A DNA stretch of 64,000 nt from Bacteroidales bacterium (lineage in GTDB: Bacteria; Bacteroidota; Bacteroidia; Bacteroidales; G3-4614), in contig JAFXDI010000001.1 of assembly GCA_017521245.1 (NCBI GenBank), positions 99,178 to 163,177 of the forward strand, in the 5' to 3' direction. Below the pieces are notes generated by a model. It was given only the letters and a program-made list of their open reading frames with translations. It was not told the origin of the DNA and made no database searches. Positions 16,076 to 24,799 of the stretch are shown here, one piece after another. The position numbers were made by a program, and so were the translations under genes. Position 1 is the first letter of the stretch, and each line of letters starts with the position of its first letter.

Positions 16076-17536
16076 ATGAAGCGTATAATTTTATTTGTAA
16101 CATTGACGCTTTCTCTAATGTTTTCGGCGTCAGCAAAAGATTTTAACCTCTCATACAATGCTGAGGCAAACATTATATGTGGAGGAGGAGATTACACTCC
16201 GTTCTGGATGATGAACAATACTCATGGAGTTGTATCGGATAAAAACAATAGTGGGTATTTACGATTAGGGTTATATAAAGAGGTTGCGGAGGATAAGAAA
16301 TTTTCATATTCATTTGGATTGGAGGTTGTGGGGGCATACAGAAATGAAGCACCTATATATCTGCAACAGGCATATTTTGATGCCAAACTAAAAAATTGGA
16401 GCATATTTGCAGGTGCAAGAGAGGAGAAAACAATTCTATGGGATGAGGAATTGAGTAGCGGAGGAATGGTAAATAGCGGGAATGCTCGTCCTATCCCTCA
16501 AATATATGTAGGACTTCCTCAATTCACACAAGTACCAGGAACAAAAGGTTGGTTTCATGTGCGAGGAGGATTATCGTATGGATGGTTTGTTGATTACCCC
16601 TATCAAAAAGATTTTAAGACAGATGGAATGCAATACACTAAAAATCTATTGTATCATCGTAAGAATATAGTCTTTAAAATAGGTCATAACGCAAAACCTT
16701 TATATGGTTTAATAGGTATTGATATGGCAACTCAATTTGGTGGTACGGTATATGATTATAGAGGTAATCAGACTGTTGTATTTCCATCAGGGATAAAAGA
16801 GTATTTAAAAGTTTTTATTCCTCTTTCTGGAGGAGAAGATTCTCCCGATATTGATCAAGTAAACGTATCGGGTAATCATTTGGGTATATATATACTTGCT
16901 TTAGGTTATAAGAAAAAAGATTGGGAAGTAAAAGCATATTACGAACACTTTTTTGATGACCACTCAGGAATGACCTTCCGCAATAAGTTTGATGGATTAT
17001 GGGGTTTGTCTTATCGTTCAACCAAACAATTCTATATCGAGGGTGTAACATTTGAGATAATGAATGCAACAAATCAGAGTGGACCATTTCTTTGGGATGA
17101 AACCTCTGAAATTCCAGTACAAGTGAGTGCAGGTGACAACTACTATGCACACGTTGTATATAATGGTTGGGTTCATCGCGGACACACAATGGGTACTCCG
17201 TTTATAACATCTCCTTTATATAATAAAGATGGATATTTAGGATTTACAAATAATATAACTCGAGCATTTTATGGAGGGGTTGATGGAACAATAATAGAAG
17301 GATTACGATATAAACTACTTGTTTCGCATCAACGAGGTTGGGGAACACCCTATGCTCCATATACAAATATAAAACATCAGTTTGCATCAAAGTTGCAATT
17401 GAGTTATACTAACAAAAAAGTGAAAGGATGGAACTTCTCTCTTGCAGGAGCATTTGATAAAGGAACGCTATTTGGCGATAATTGGGGAGTACAAATCGGA
17501 GTACGAAAACAAGGCTTTTTAATTGATAAAAAATAA
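16076..17536 (+). CDS. wzi: Capsule assembly protein Wzi family (outer-membrane beta-barrel)
   Basis: A 486-residue outer-membrane protein with a cleavable signal (LTLSLMFSASAKD). The mature start, DYTPFWMMNNTHGVV, is the recognisable Wzi-family opening, followed by many alternating strands with aromatic girdles and a terminal beta-strand. Wzi is the surface lectin that holds capsule or exopolysaccharide on the cell in E. coli; Bacteroidota homologues are common in polysaccharide loci. I chose the ATG at 16076 over a TTG six bases earlier because ATG directly precedes the normal signal peptide (MKRIILF). Confidence 0.88.
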   Translation: MKRIILFVTLTLSLMFSASAKDFNLSYNAEANIICGGGDYTPFWMMNNTHGVVSDKNNSGYLRLGLYKEVAEDKKFSYSFGLEVVGAYRNEAPIYLQQAYFDAKLKNWSIFAGAREEKTILWDEELSSGGMVNSGNARPIPQIYVGLPQFTQVPGTKGWFHVRGGLSYGWFVDYPYQKDFKTDGMQYTKNLLYHRKNIVFKIGHNAKPLYGLIGIDMATQFGGTVYDYRGNQTVVFPSGIKEYLKVFIPLSGGEDSPDIDQVNVSGNHLGIYILALGYKKKDWEVKAYYEHFFDDHSGMTFRNKFDGLWGLSYRSTKQFYIEGVTFEIMNATNQSGPFLWDETSEIPVQVSAGDNYYAHVVYNGWVHRGHTMGTPFITSPLYNKDGYLGFTNNITRAFYGGVDGTIIEGLRYKLLVSHQRGWGTPYAPYTNIKHQFASKLQLSYTNKKVKGWNFSLAGAFDKGTLFGDNWGVQIGVRKQGFLIDKK

Positions 17537-17554
17537 TTTTAAAATAATATAGAT

Positions 17555-18118
17555 ATGGGAATTATAAATCGATCAAAGGTAAAACAGTTTTTAATATCAG
17601 GTTGTTATGATACACCTGAAAATTATCTTCGTAAACATGGAGTAAAAATAGGTATAGGTTGTAGTATCTCTCCATGTCATTTATCTACATCAGAAGGCTA
17701 TTTAATAGAAATAGGAGATTATTGCCGTATTGCAAAAGATACAGAATTTTTCACACATGGAGGGATTTATTGTTTGCAAATACGGTATAATGATCCAGAT
17801 TTAGATTGGTTTGGAAAAATTAAAATAGGAAATTATGTTTCAATAGGTGAGGGGTGTAAAATAATGGCAGGAGTAGAAATTGGAGATAATGTAATAATTG
17901 GTGCAGGTTCGGTAGTTACAAAAAGTATCCCCTCTGGATATATGGTTGCAGGCAATCCAATTAAACATATAGGTTATACCGATGAGTGGTATAAAAAACT
18001 GAAAGAGGTTGATTTGAAAACTGGCAGAATGAATATGACTGATAAAGAGAAATATTTATTATCTTTGCCAGATGATAAATTTGTGAAGAAACCTTATATT
18101 AAGTGTAAAGAAAAATAA
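17555..18118 (+). CDS. Left-handed beta-helix acyltransferase
   Basis: A 187-residue hexapeptide-repeat protein. Repeats appear at IGDYCRIAKDTEFFTHGG (the His is the likely catalytic base) and IGNYVSIGEGCKIMAGVEIGDNVIIGAGSVVTKSIPSGYMVAGNP, the usual end of the coil region. It is related to WbbJ/CatB O-acetyltransferases. It is flanked by wzi and a radical SAM gene in the polysaccharide locus, so it likely acetylates a sugar on the cytoplasmic side before export. Second such enzyme of the locus (the other is at 7064). Confidence 0.87.
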   Translation: MGIINRSKVKQFLISGCYDTPENYLRKHGVKIGIGCSISPCHLSTSEGYLIEIGDYCRIAKDTEFFTHGGIYCLQIRYNDPDLDWFGKIKIGNYVSIGEGCKIMAGVEIGDNVIIGAGSVVTKSIPSGYMVAGNPIKHIGYTDEWYKKLKEVDLKTGRMNMTDKEKYLLSLPDDKFVKKPYIKCKEK

Positions 18119-18147
18119 TAGAAAACGACCAATAAAAAATAAAAATT

Positions 18148-19167
18148 ATGGGAGCAGTGCAACAACCAACAGATATGTGTATTATCGTTACATATCGTTG
18201 TCCAATGAAGTGCCAGATGTGTAATATCTGGAAGAATCCAACAGAGAAAAGTGAGGAGATAACAATTGAACAAATAAAGAAACTTCCTAATGTAAAGTTC
18301 ATAAATATAACAGGAGGAGAGCCTTTTGTAAGAGAGGATTTAGAAGACATTATTGAAGTCTGTTTTCAAAAGTCACCTCGTGTAGTAATCTCAACATCGG
18401 GTTGGTTTGAGGATAGAGTAATTAAGATGGCTCAACGTTTCCCAAATATAGGAATAAGAATAAGTATAGAGGGGTTATCTCAAAAAAATGATGAGTTGCG
18501 AGGACGTCAAGGAGGATTTGATAAAGGCTTAAGAACTCTATTGACATTAAAGAATATGGGCATAAAGGATATAGGATTTGGAATAACTGTATCAAACCAT
18601 AATTCTGCCGATATGCTTTCGTTGTATAAACTATCAAAATCATTGGGAATGGAGTTTGCAACAGCAGCATTCCATAACTCATACTATTTCCATAAAGATG
18701 ATAATCAAATAACAAATAAAGATGAAGTATGTGGAAACTTTAAAACACTAATGGAGTGGCAATTAAAGGAGAATAGTCCTAAATCTTGGTTTAGAGCATA
18801 CTTCAATATGGGACTTATTAATTATATACATGGTAATCGCCGTTTATTACCATGCGAAGCAGGCCTTGTAAACTTCTTTGTTGATCCTTTTGGAGAGGTA
18901 TATCCTTGTAATGGAATGGAGGAGAAACATTGGAAAGAGAGTATGGGTAATATAAAAGATGTTGAGTCGTTTGATGAGATTTGGCAAAGCGAACAAGCAA
19001 ATAGGATAAGAGAGAAGGTCCGTAATTGCCCAAAAAATTGTTGGATGGTAGGAACAGCATCTCCCGTGATGAAGAAATATATTACAACACCCATGAAGTG
19101 GGTAATGAAAAATAAATGGAATACAATAACAGGAAAACCCATTTCAATAGAGCTTAACGATAAATGA
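18148..19167 (+). CDS. Radical SAM protein with carboxy-terminal cysteine cluster (SPASM-like)
   Basis: A 339-residue radical SAM enzyme. The iron-sulfur site CxxxCxxC is at residues 18-25 (CPMKCQMC) after a beta-strand, followed by the SAM-binding ITGGEPF motif near residue 53. The carboxy part has three more cysteine sites (CEAGL, VYPCNG, then NCPKNC), the layout of a SPASM-type auxiliary cluster. The enzyme makes a 5'-deoxyadenosyl radical from S-adenosylmethionine. Its substrate is unknown; position between an acetyltransferase and a glycosyltransferase (overlap of 4 bases with the latter) suggests a sugar or lipid-linked sugar change in polysaccharide synthesis. Confidence 0.88.
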   Translation: MGAVQQPTDMCIIVTYRCPMKCQMCNIWKNPTEKSEEITIEQIKKLPNVKFINITGGEPFVREDLEDIIEVCFQKSPRVVISTSGWFEDRVIKMAQRFPNIGIRISIEGLSQKNDELRGRQGGFDKGLRTLLTLKNMGIKDIGFGITVSNHNSADMLSLYKLSKSLGMEFATAAFHNSYYFHKDDNQITNKDEVCGNFKTLMEWQLKENSPKSWFRAYFNMGLINYIHGNRRLLPCEAGLVNFFVDPFGEVYPCNGMEEKHWKESMGNIKDVESFDEIWQSEQANRIREKVRNCPKNCWMVGTASPVMKKYITTPMKWVMKNKWNTITGKPISIELNDK

Positions 19168-20252
19168 AAATTGTAGTTACAGGTACTCGTGGAATACCAG
19201 GGATACAAGGTGGCGTAGAGTCGCATTGCGAGGAGTTATATCCTTTGTTGGTAGATGATAATCATCAAGTTGTTGTGGTTCGCAGAAAGGAGTATATATC
19301 TAAAGGATACGAAACTACAGAATATCGTGGTGTTAAAATCAAAGATATTTCATGTTTAAAGACAAAACATTTTGAAGCGGTAATCCATACCCTATTGGCA
19401 GTATTATATGCAAGATTCACAAATGCAGATGTAGTACATATTCATGCGATAGGTCCTTCAATAGTTGTCCCATTTGCTCGCTTATTGGGGTTGAAAGTGG
19501 TAACAACTCATCATGGTCCAGATTATGACCGCCAAAAGTGGGGTAAATTCTCAAAGTGGATATTACGATTAGGTGAAAAATGGGGTGCAAAATACTCTAA
19601 TAGGGTGATAGTGATATCAAAGCATATAAAGAATATAATAAACACCAAATACCCATCGCAAAAGCAAGTTCACTTAATACATAACGGAGTAAATTTAAGT
19701 TGCACATCCAATTCGGCAGATTATCTTAAAGAGTTAGGCTTAGAAAAGAGTTCATATATCTTAGCTGTTGGACGATTTGTAGAAGAGAAAGGTTTTGACC
19801 TTTTAGTTGAAGCATATAAGAATATTGGATGTAAAGAGAAATTGGTAATAGCAGGAGGAGCTGATCATGAATCAAAATACTCTCTAAAACTCAAAGAGAT
19901 GGCTAAAGAGAATGGTGTGATTTTAACAGGCTTTATCCAAAAAGATAAACTTTCGCAACTCTACTCAAATACAAAACTATTTGTTCTCCCATCATATCAC
20001 GAAGGCTTGCCAATTGCTCTTTTAGAGGCAATGAACTCTAAAGCAGATGTATTGGTAAGTGATATACCTGCAAATACAGAGGTGGGATTAGATAAAGATT
20101 GTTATTTTGAATGTGGTAATATAAAATCGTTAGAGAAACAATTAACTTCAAAATTATCAAACGAGAGTAATAAGGTTGAGTATGATATGTCAAAATATAA
20201 TTGGAATTATATTGCTCAACAAGTAAAAGATGTATATGATTCGTTGATGTAG
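19164..20252 (+). CDS. Glycosyltransferase family 4 with DUF1972-type amino domain
   Basis: A 362-residue GT-B enzyme. It begins MKIVVTGTRGIPGIQGGVE, the hallmark of DUF1972/rhamnosyltransferase-like GT4 proteins in which GIPGxxGGxE binds the acceptor side. The donor domain follows (AVGRFVEEKGFDLLVEAY) with HEGLPIALLEAM as the E-x7-E segment (around residues 277-287). It is coupled by an ATGA overlap with the radical SAM gene. Likely adds a hexose or deoxyhexose to the repeat unit; donor not known. Confidence 0.92.
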   Translation: MKIVVTGTRGIPGIQGGVESHCEELYPLLVDDNHQVVVVRRKEYISKGYETTEYRGVKIKDISCLKTKHFEAVIHTLLAVLYARFTNADVVHIHAIGPSIVVPFARLLGLKVVTTHHGPDYDRQKWGKFSKWILRLGEKWGAKYSNRVIVISKHIKNIINTKYPSQKQVHLIHNGVNLSCTSNSADYLKELGLEKSSYILAVGRFVEEKGFDLLVEAYKNIGCKEKLVIAGGADHESKYSLKLKEMAKENGVILTGFIQKDKLSQLYSNTKLFVLPSYHEGLPIALLEAMNSKADVLVSDIPANTEVGLDKDCYFECGNIKSLEKQLTSKLSNESNKVEYDMSKYNWNYIAQQVKDVYDSLM

Positions 20253-20297
20253 ATTCATAATATAGGAAAATAAAATATATAAAAGTTTCATTACTTT

Positions 20298-21710
20298 ATG
20301 CTATTTAATTCATTAAGTTTTTTACTATTCTTTCCAATAGTATCCATATTATATTGGGTGTTACCTCATAAATTCAGAAATAGTATGCTTTTAATAGCAA
20401 GCTATTATTTTTATATGAATTGGGAGCCCATTTATGCTATTCTTATAGCAATTACTACAATAACAACATGGTTTTGTGGTAATATGTTGGAGAAGAGTAG
20501 TGAGCATAAAAAGATATATCTATCAACAGTTATTATCTTAAATCTATTAATATTATTTATATATAAATATTTGAACTTTGTAACCGAATCGGTTTTTTGG
20601 GGTCTTGAATATTTAGGAATAAGAATGGATGTTCCCCACTTTGACTTATTACTTCCAGTGGGTATATCATTTTATACATTTCAAGCAATTGGTTATATAA
20701 TTGATGTTTATAGAGGAACTATCAATGCCGAAAAAAATTTAGCAACATATGCTCTATTTGTAAGTTTTTTCCCTCAATTAGTAGCTGGACCTATAGAACG
20801 AGCAAAGAATCTATTGCCACAATTTCATACTAAACATACTTTTAATGGAGATATTTTTATTGAAGGTATAAAATTAATGGTATGGGGATATTTTATGAAA
20901 TTGGGTATCGCCGAAAATGTAGCACCATATGTTGATGCAGTTTATAATAATATGGTGCAACACAATGGAACATCAATATTATTTGCAACCTTCCTTTTTA
21001 CATTTCAGATTTTTTGTGATTTTGGAGGATACTCTCTTATTGCTATTGGTGCTGCTAAATGTATGGGCTTTGATTTGATGCAGAATTTTAACAGACCATA
21101 TTTGGCAAGATCTATGAGAGATTTTTGGAGACGATGGCATATCTCATTATCATCATGGTTTGCCGATTATGTATATATTCCTATGGGCGGAAGTAGATGT
21201 TCTGCAATAAAGCATCAAAGAAACCTATTTCTTACAATGTTTATAAGTGGTATATGGCACGGTGCCAATTGGACTTTTATATTATGGGGTGTATATCATG
21301 GTATTTTGCAGGTACTAAATGCTATAAAACGTAAAATCTCTTGGCTCGATTATGGAGAAGGTAACATATTTGTAAAAATAGGAGAAGTTATATTTACTTT
21401 CTTGTTGGCAATGTTTGGTTGGATATTCTTTAGAGCAAACAATGTAAATGATGCGTTTATGGCATTTGAAAAAATATTTACTCAGCCAGGATTGTTATAT
21501 AACGGAGATGGAAAACCAACAACCATAATGTTTTTGGGATTGATAGCACTCTTAATGTTTAAAGAACTTAAAGACGAATTAAAACTAAATATACACCTAT
21601 TACATAATAAAAATTATATAATATCTTCAGTAGTCACAGCATTAATGATAATCTTACTTCTAATGTGCGCGAAGTTTGAAGGTGGACAATTTATATATTT
21701 TCAATTCTAA
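20298..21710 (+). CDS. MBOAT-family membrane O-acyltransferase (AlgI/DltB-like)
   Basis: A 470-residue multi-pass inner-membrane protein with the family's start (LFNSLSFLLFFPIVSILYWVLP). The conserved QLVAGPIERAKNLLPQF and FWRRWHISLSSWF motifs are present, and the catalytic histidine lies in FISGIWHGANWTFILWG (around residue 320). It passes acyl groups, usually acetyl, from the cytoplasm to the periplasmic side for use on polysaccharides. AlgI works with SGNH-type AlgJ/AlgX; here two SGNH genes follow directly, the first after 5 bases, so the three form a natural acylation module. Confidence 0.92.
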   Translation: MLFNSLSFLLFFPIVSILYWVLPHKFRNSMLLIASYYFYMNWEPIYAILIAITTITTWFCGNMLEKSSEHKKIYLSTVIILNLLILFIYKYLNFVTESVFWGLEYLGIRMDVPHFDLLLPVGISFYTFQAIGYIIDVYRGTINAEKNLATYALFVSFFPQLVAGPIERAKNLLPQFHTKHTFNGDIFIEGIKLMVWGYFMKLGIAENVAPYVDAVYNNMVQHNGTSILFATFLFTFQIFCDFGGYSLIAIGAAKCMGFDLMQNFNRPYLARSMRDFWRRWHISLSSWFADYVYIPMGGSRCSAIKHQRNLFLTMFISGIWHGANWTFILWGVYHGILQVLNAIKRKISWLDYGEGNIFVKIGEVIFTFLLAMFGWIFFRANNVNDAFMAFEKIFTQPGLLYNGDGKPTTIMFLGLIALLMFKELKDELKLNIHLLHNKNYIISSVVTALMIILLLMCAKFEGGQFIYFQF

Positions 21711-21715
21711 ATAAT

Positions 21716-22630
21716 ATGAAACGATTAGTTATATTTCTTGTTATAATTATAACTACTATATTCTTAGTAGATATTCTCTTTGGAATATTTAGTAGGCATT
21801 ATGTTCAGAATTATAAAATACCAGGAGATTATAGAACTATTGATTATTTAATTAAGGATACAAAAGATGACGTTATTATTATAGGGAGTAGTGTCGCATT
21901 AAATAGTGCAATTCCACAAATAATAGAAGATTCTTTAAATATGACAGTATGGAATGGAGCATGTAATGGACAAGGATTACCCTATTTTGAGACAATGTTG
22001 GAAGCAATATTTTCTCATCATAAGCCTGATATTATTTTATGGGGAATGAGAGAAGATGAACTAAATAATTATAATAAAGGAAGTCGATATAATATGCTTG
22101 CTCCTTATTATGGGCTTGGATACAAAACATTAGATAATTATATTGAAGAAGGAACGTGGTTTGATAAATTAATGGCTAAATCAAACCTTTACCGATATAA
22201 TACAATTTGGATTAGGATATTACTATATAACTTTATTGAACCTGGCGAAAAAGGAGAAAGAGGCTTTATTGCAAAAGGAATACCTTCGTTGCCACCATAT
22301 ATGATAGAGGAGACAGGTGATACAGAAATAGAAAAAATAGGTATTGATAAGTTTAAAACAATTGTTGATTTGTGTAATAAGAATAATGTTGAGTTAATAT
22401 GTTTTGTGCCTCCTGTATATAAGAAATATATTAAACAATCTCAGGCTCTTGAAGTAACAAAGCAATTATGTAGAGAAAAAAATATACTTATATATGACGC
22501 ATTGCAAGATAGTACATTTATAAATGACTCATCACTCTTCTTTGATAATGACCATTTAAACATTGAGGGTGCAAAAATTTTCTCGTATAAACTATCAAGT
22601 TATTTGCGAAATATAAGTATAAACAATTAA
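21716..22630 (+). CDS. SGNH-like partner of the MBOAT acyltransferase
   Basis: A 304-residue protein with an uncleaved amino-terminal membrane anchor (residues 3-24) and a periplasmic SGNH/DltD-AlgX-like domain. The nucleophile elbow is IIGSSVALN (GSS at 57-59), and the Asp-His pair is in FDNDHLNIEGA (residues about 276-286). It most likely transfers the acetyl group delivered by the MBOAT protein to the polymer, as AlgJ/AlgX do. No longer helical or carbohydrate-binding part is seen. The family call is from motifs and context. Confidence 0.8.
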   Translation: MKRLVIFLVIIITTIFLVDILFGIFSRHYVQNYKIPGDYRTIDYLIKDTKDDVIIIGSSVALNSAIPQIIEDSLNMTVWNGACNGQGLPYFETMLEAIFSHHKPDIILWGMREDELNNYNKGSRYNMLAPYYGLGYKTLDNYIEEGTWFDKLMAKSNLYRYNTIWIRILLYNFIEPGEKGERGFIAKGIPSLPPYMIEETGDTEIEKIGIDKFKTIVDLCNKNNVELICFVPPVYKKYIKQSQALEVTKQLCREKNILIYDALQDSTFINDSSLFFDNDHLNIEGAKIFSYKLSSYLRNISINN

Positions 22631-22640
22631 TAATCAATAT

Positions 22641-23213
22641 ATGAAGTCAAAGATAATAATATTCACACTATTTTTTTTAATAATATGTGGGTGTAAGAAT
22701 GAGGATGAGAGATGGCTCTCATTTATTGGGGACTCAGAAGTGGCGAGATGGGATTTGCAGTTTTATTTCCCGAATCTTTTGACAGAGAACAAAGGTAAGT
22801 CTGCTTCAGGAATTGATTATATAAAGAGTATGGCATACTCAATGACAGGAAAAGATGTAGTAGTATTATTCGGAACAAATGATATATATAAATTAACAAA
22901 TGAGGCTAAGTTAAATGAATATGTTGCAGAATATATTAATGCAATAACATCTTTAAATGCTGACAATACCTATCTGATTTCAATATTACCCCGAAATTTT
23001 AATAATGAAGGTAAAGGTATAAATAAAAAGATAGAAGAACTTAATGATCGGATAAAGCAAGAGGCGATAAAACAGAATATAACCTTTGTTGATGTATATA
23101 GTAAATTATTGAAAGATGAATCAATAAATATGCAATATTCATATGATGGTTTACATTTGAACAATTATGGCTACGAGTTACTAACTTATGAACTTAATAA
23201 ATATTTAAAATGA
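22641..23213 (+). CDS. SGNH/GDSL esterase-like lipoprotein
   Basis: A 190-residue protein with a lipoprotein signal (FFLIICGCKNED). All four SGNH blocks can be seen: GDS at 30-32 (nucleophile Ser), a Gly in block II (SASGIDY), GTND at 78-81, and DGLHLN near 169-174 with Asp and His of the triad. Such enzymes remove or transfer acyl groups on polysaccharides. Being lipid-anchored and directly behind the membrane-bound SGNH gene, it may be a second transferase or an editing esterase in the same acylation group. Its stop overlaps the next gene by 4 bases. Confidence 0.85.
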   Translation: MKSKIIIFTLFFLIICGCKNEDERWLSFIGDSEVARWDLQFYFPNLLTENKGKSASGIDYIKSMAYSMTGKDVVVLFGTNDIYKLTNEAKLNEYVAEYINAITSLNADNTYLISILPRNFNNEGKGINKKIEELNDRIKQEAIKQNITFVDVYSKLLKDESINMQYSYDGLHLNNYGYELLTYELNKYLK

Positions 23214-23827
23214 AAAGTAGTACTAAAAAAATATTCCTATCTATTTGTTTGCTATTTTGCATTAATAATATATATTCTCAATTAAACGTAGGATTGAGAG
23301 ATATTAGATATGCTTATGTGTCATATGAATTTAAAAATGACTGGGAGGCAAAGTTAGAACATTCAATATACTCCGAGAAATTTGGATTTCAGAAAATCAG
23401 AGCATATATGGCATATCGCCATACATGGGGTAATTTCACATTAAAAGCAAATGCATATGCAAGTACATTGTGGAATGCCGATTATCAAGATTTTGGAGCT
23501 AATGTTTCTGCTGGATACAAAATTTTAAAACCATGGAATATTGAGGCAACCGTAAATCCTCATTATGATACAGAAAATAAATACAAAACCTTTTTCAATG
23601 TCTCTACCGATGTGCAAATAATTAAATATTTAGGAGTAATTGCGCAATACACCACCATACCTGAGTATCGTTTGTCTGAGAATAGGGTAAGAGCAGGATT
23701 TATATTCTCTTATGGCGGATTATCAGTAACACCAATGCTTTCAATACCAGTAGATGGAAAGGTGAAATCATTGAGAGTTTTATGTAGTTTTGAGTATAAA
23801 TTTAAATTTAGAAAAAATAAAGCATGA
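23210..23827 (+). CDS. Small exported beta-strand protein, probable outer-membrane barrel
   Basis: A 205-residue protein with a cleavable signal (FLSICLLFCINNIYSQ) and alternating strands (WEAKLEHSIYSEKFGFQKIRA, VRAGFIFSYGGLSVTPML), ending in an aromatic strand (FEYKFKF). I do not recognise the family. It is about the right size for an eight-stranded barrel. It is coupled to both neighbours by 4-base overlaps (SGNH lipoprotein before, deacetylase after), so it probably acts with them at the outer membrane. Confidence 0.6.
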   Translation: MKSSTKKIFLSICLLFCINNIYSQLNVGLRDIRYAYVSYEFKNDWEAKLEHSIYSEKFGFQKIRAYMAYRHTWGNFTLKANAYASTLWNADYQDFGANVSAGYKILKPWNIEATVNPHYDTENKYKTFFNVSTDVQIIKYLGVIAQYTTIPEYRLSENRVRAGFIFSYGGLSVTPMLSIPVDGKVKSLRVLCSFEYKFKFRKNKA

Positions 23828-24684
23828 GAAGATTTATTTCAATAATATTTTTTTTTATTGTATTTATAACTTTCGAATCTAAATCACAATCATTCTATAC
23901 AATAATAGATGATGATGCATCATCTGTAGAGAGTATAGATAATATTAAAAATATATGTGATAAAGAAGGAGTAAAGATTTCATTTGCAGTTATAGCTCAG
24001 AACTTAATAAAAAATGAAACCATAAAAGACTCTTTATTATCATTTCAACAACAAGGATTTCATATTTGTAATCACTCTTTAACCCACAAAGCATGTGTAT
24101 GGGAAGATGTAGATATTGTTGCAATAGAAGAAGAGATACAAACTTCAAACTATATATTGGATAGTTTAGGTTTTGTGAATCATAACTATTTTGTTTATCC
24201 TTACGGAAAATTTTCAGAAGAAGATTATTTCAATATACTCCCATATATAAAAGATAAATATAGGTTAGCATTTAATAGTAGGGGATATGATTGCGATTTA
24301 AAAGATTTTAATAGGTATTATATCAATCGATTTCCGGTGAGTAAACATGAGAATATATCAATAGTGAAAAACAAGATTGATAGAGCAGTAGAAAAAGGAA
24401 ATTGGATAGTTTTTCTAACGCATAGTGCTAATCAACGAGATTATTCCTCAGAATACTTATCAGAAATAATAGAATATTGTAATAAAAAAGGATTACAATG
24501 TTTAACAGTAGATGAGGGATATGAAAGAGTTTCACAATTAGAGTCTAATAGTAAAATATACGAATGGAAAAATAGAGATGAGTTATATTCGGCGATAATG
24601 ATGCATATTTGGCATATTCTGTTATTTATAACACTTGCCTCTCTGGTAATAGTATTACTATATATATTTAAATATAAAAGATAG
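23824..24684 (+). CDS. NodB-type polysaccharide deacetylase with membrane anchor
   Basis: A 286-residue protein. After a signal sequence it has the NodB motifs: TIIDDDASS (catalytic Asp pair, residues 29-31), NHSLTH (metal-binding H-x3-H, 83-88), VYPYGKF and a late LTHSA. It removes N- or O-acetyl groups. The last 30 residues form one membrane helix (HILLFITLASLVIVLLYIF) with a short basic tail, so it is probably tethered in the inner membrane facing the periplasm. It follows the acylation genes, giving one locus that both adds and removes acetyl groups. Confidence 0.85.
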   Translation: MRRFISIIFFFIVFITFESKSQSFYTIIDDDASSVESIDNIKNICDKEGVKISFAVIAQNLIKNETIKDSLLSFQQQGFHICNHSLTHKACVWEDVDIVAIEEEIQTSNYILDSLGFVNHNYFVYPYGKFSEEDYFNILPYIKDKYRLAFNSRGYDCDLKDFNRYYINRFPVSKHENISIVKNKIDRAVEKGNWIVFLTHSANQRDYSSEYLSEIIEYCNKKGLQCLTVDEGYERVSQLESNSKIYEWKNRDELYSAIMMHIWHILLFITLASLVIVLLYIFKYKR

Positions 24685-24768
24685 AAGATTATAATTGTAA
24701 CGTTATTCTTAATAAGAAGTATTTTATTTAACTTAAATCAATTATATGATTTATCTATAATAATTAAT

Positions 24769-24776
24769 TATCTTTG
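24769..24776 (+). promoter_or_regulatory. -7 element of the ugd promoter
   Basis: TATCTTTG matches TAnnTTTG exactly, 23 bases before the ugd ATG. The -33 TTTG is not clear. The 115-base gap before ugd and this box suggest ugd is transcribed on its own as well. Confidence 0.6.
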
Positions 24777-24799
24777 CCGTAACTATATAAACAATATTA

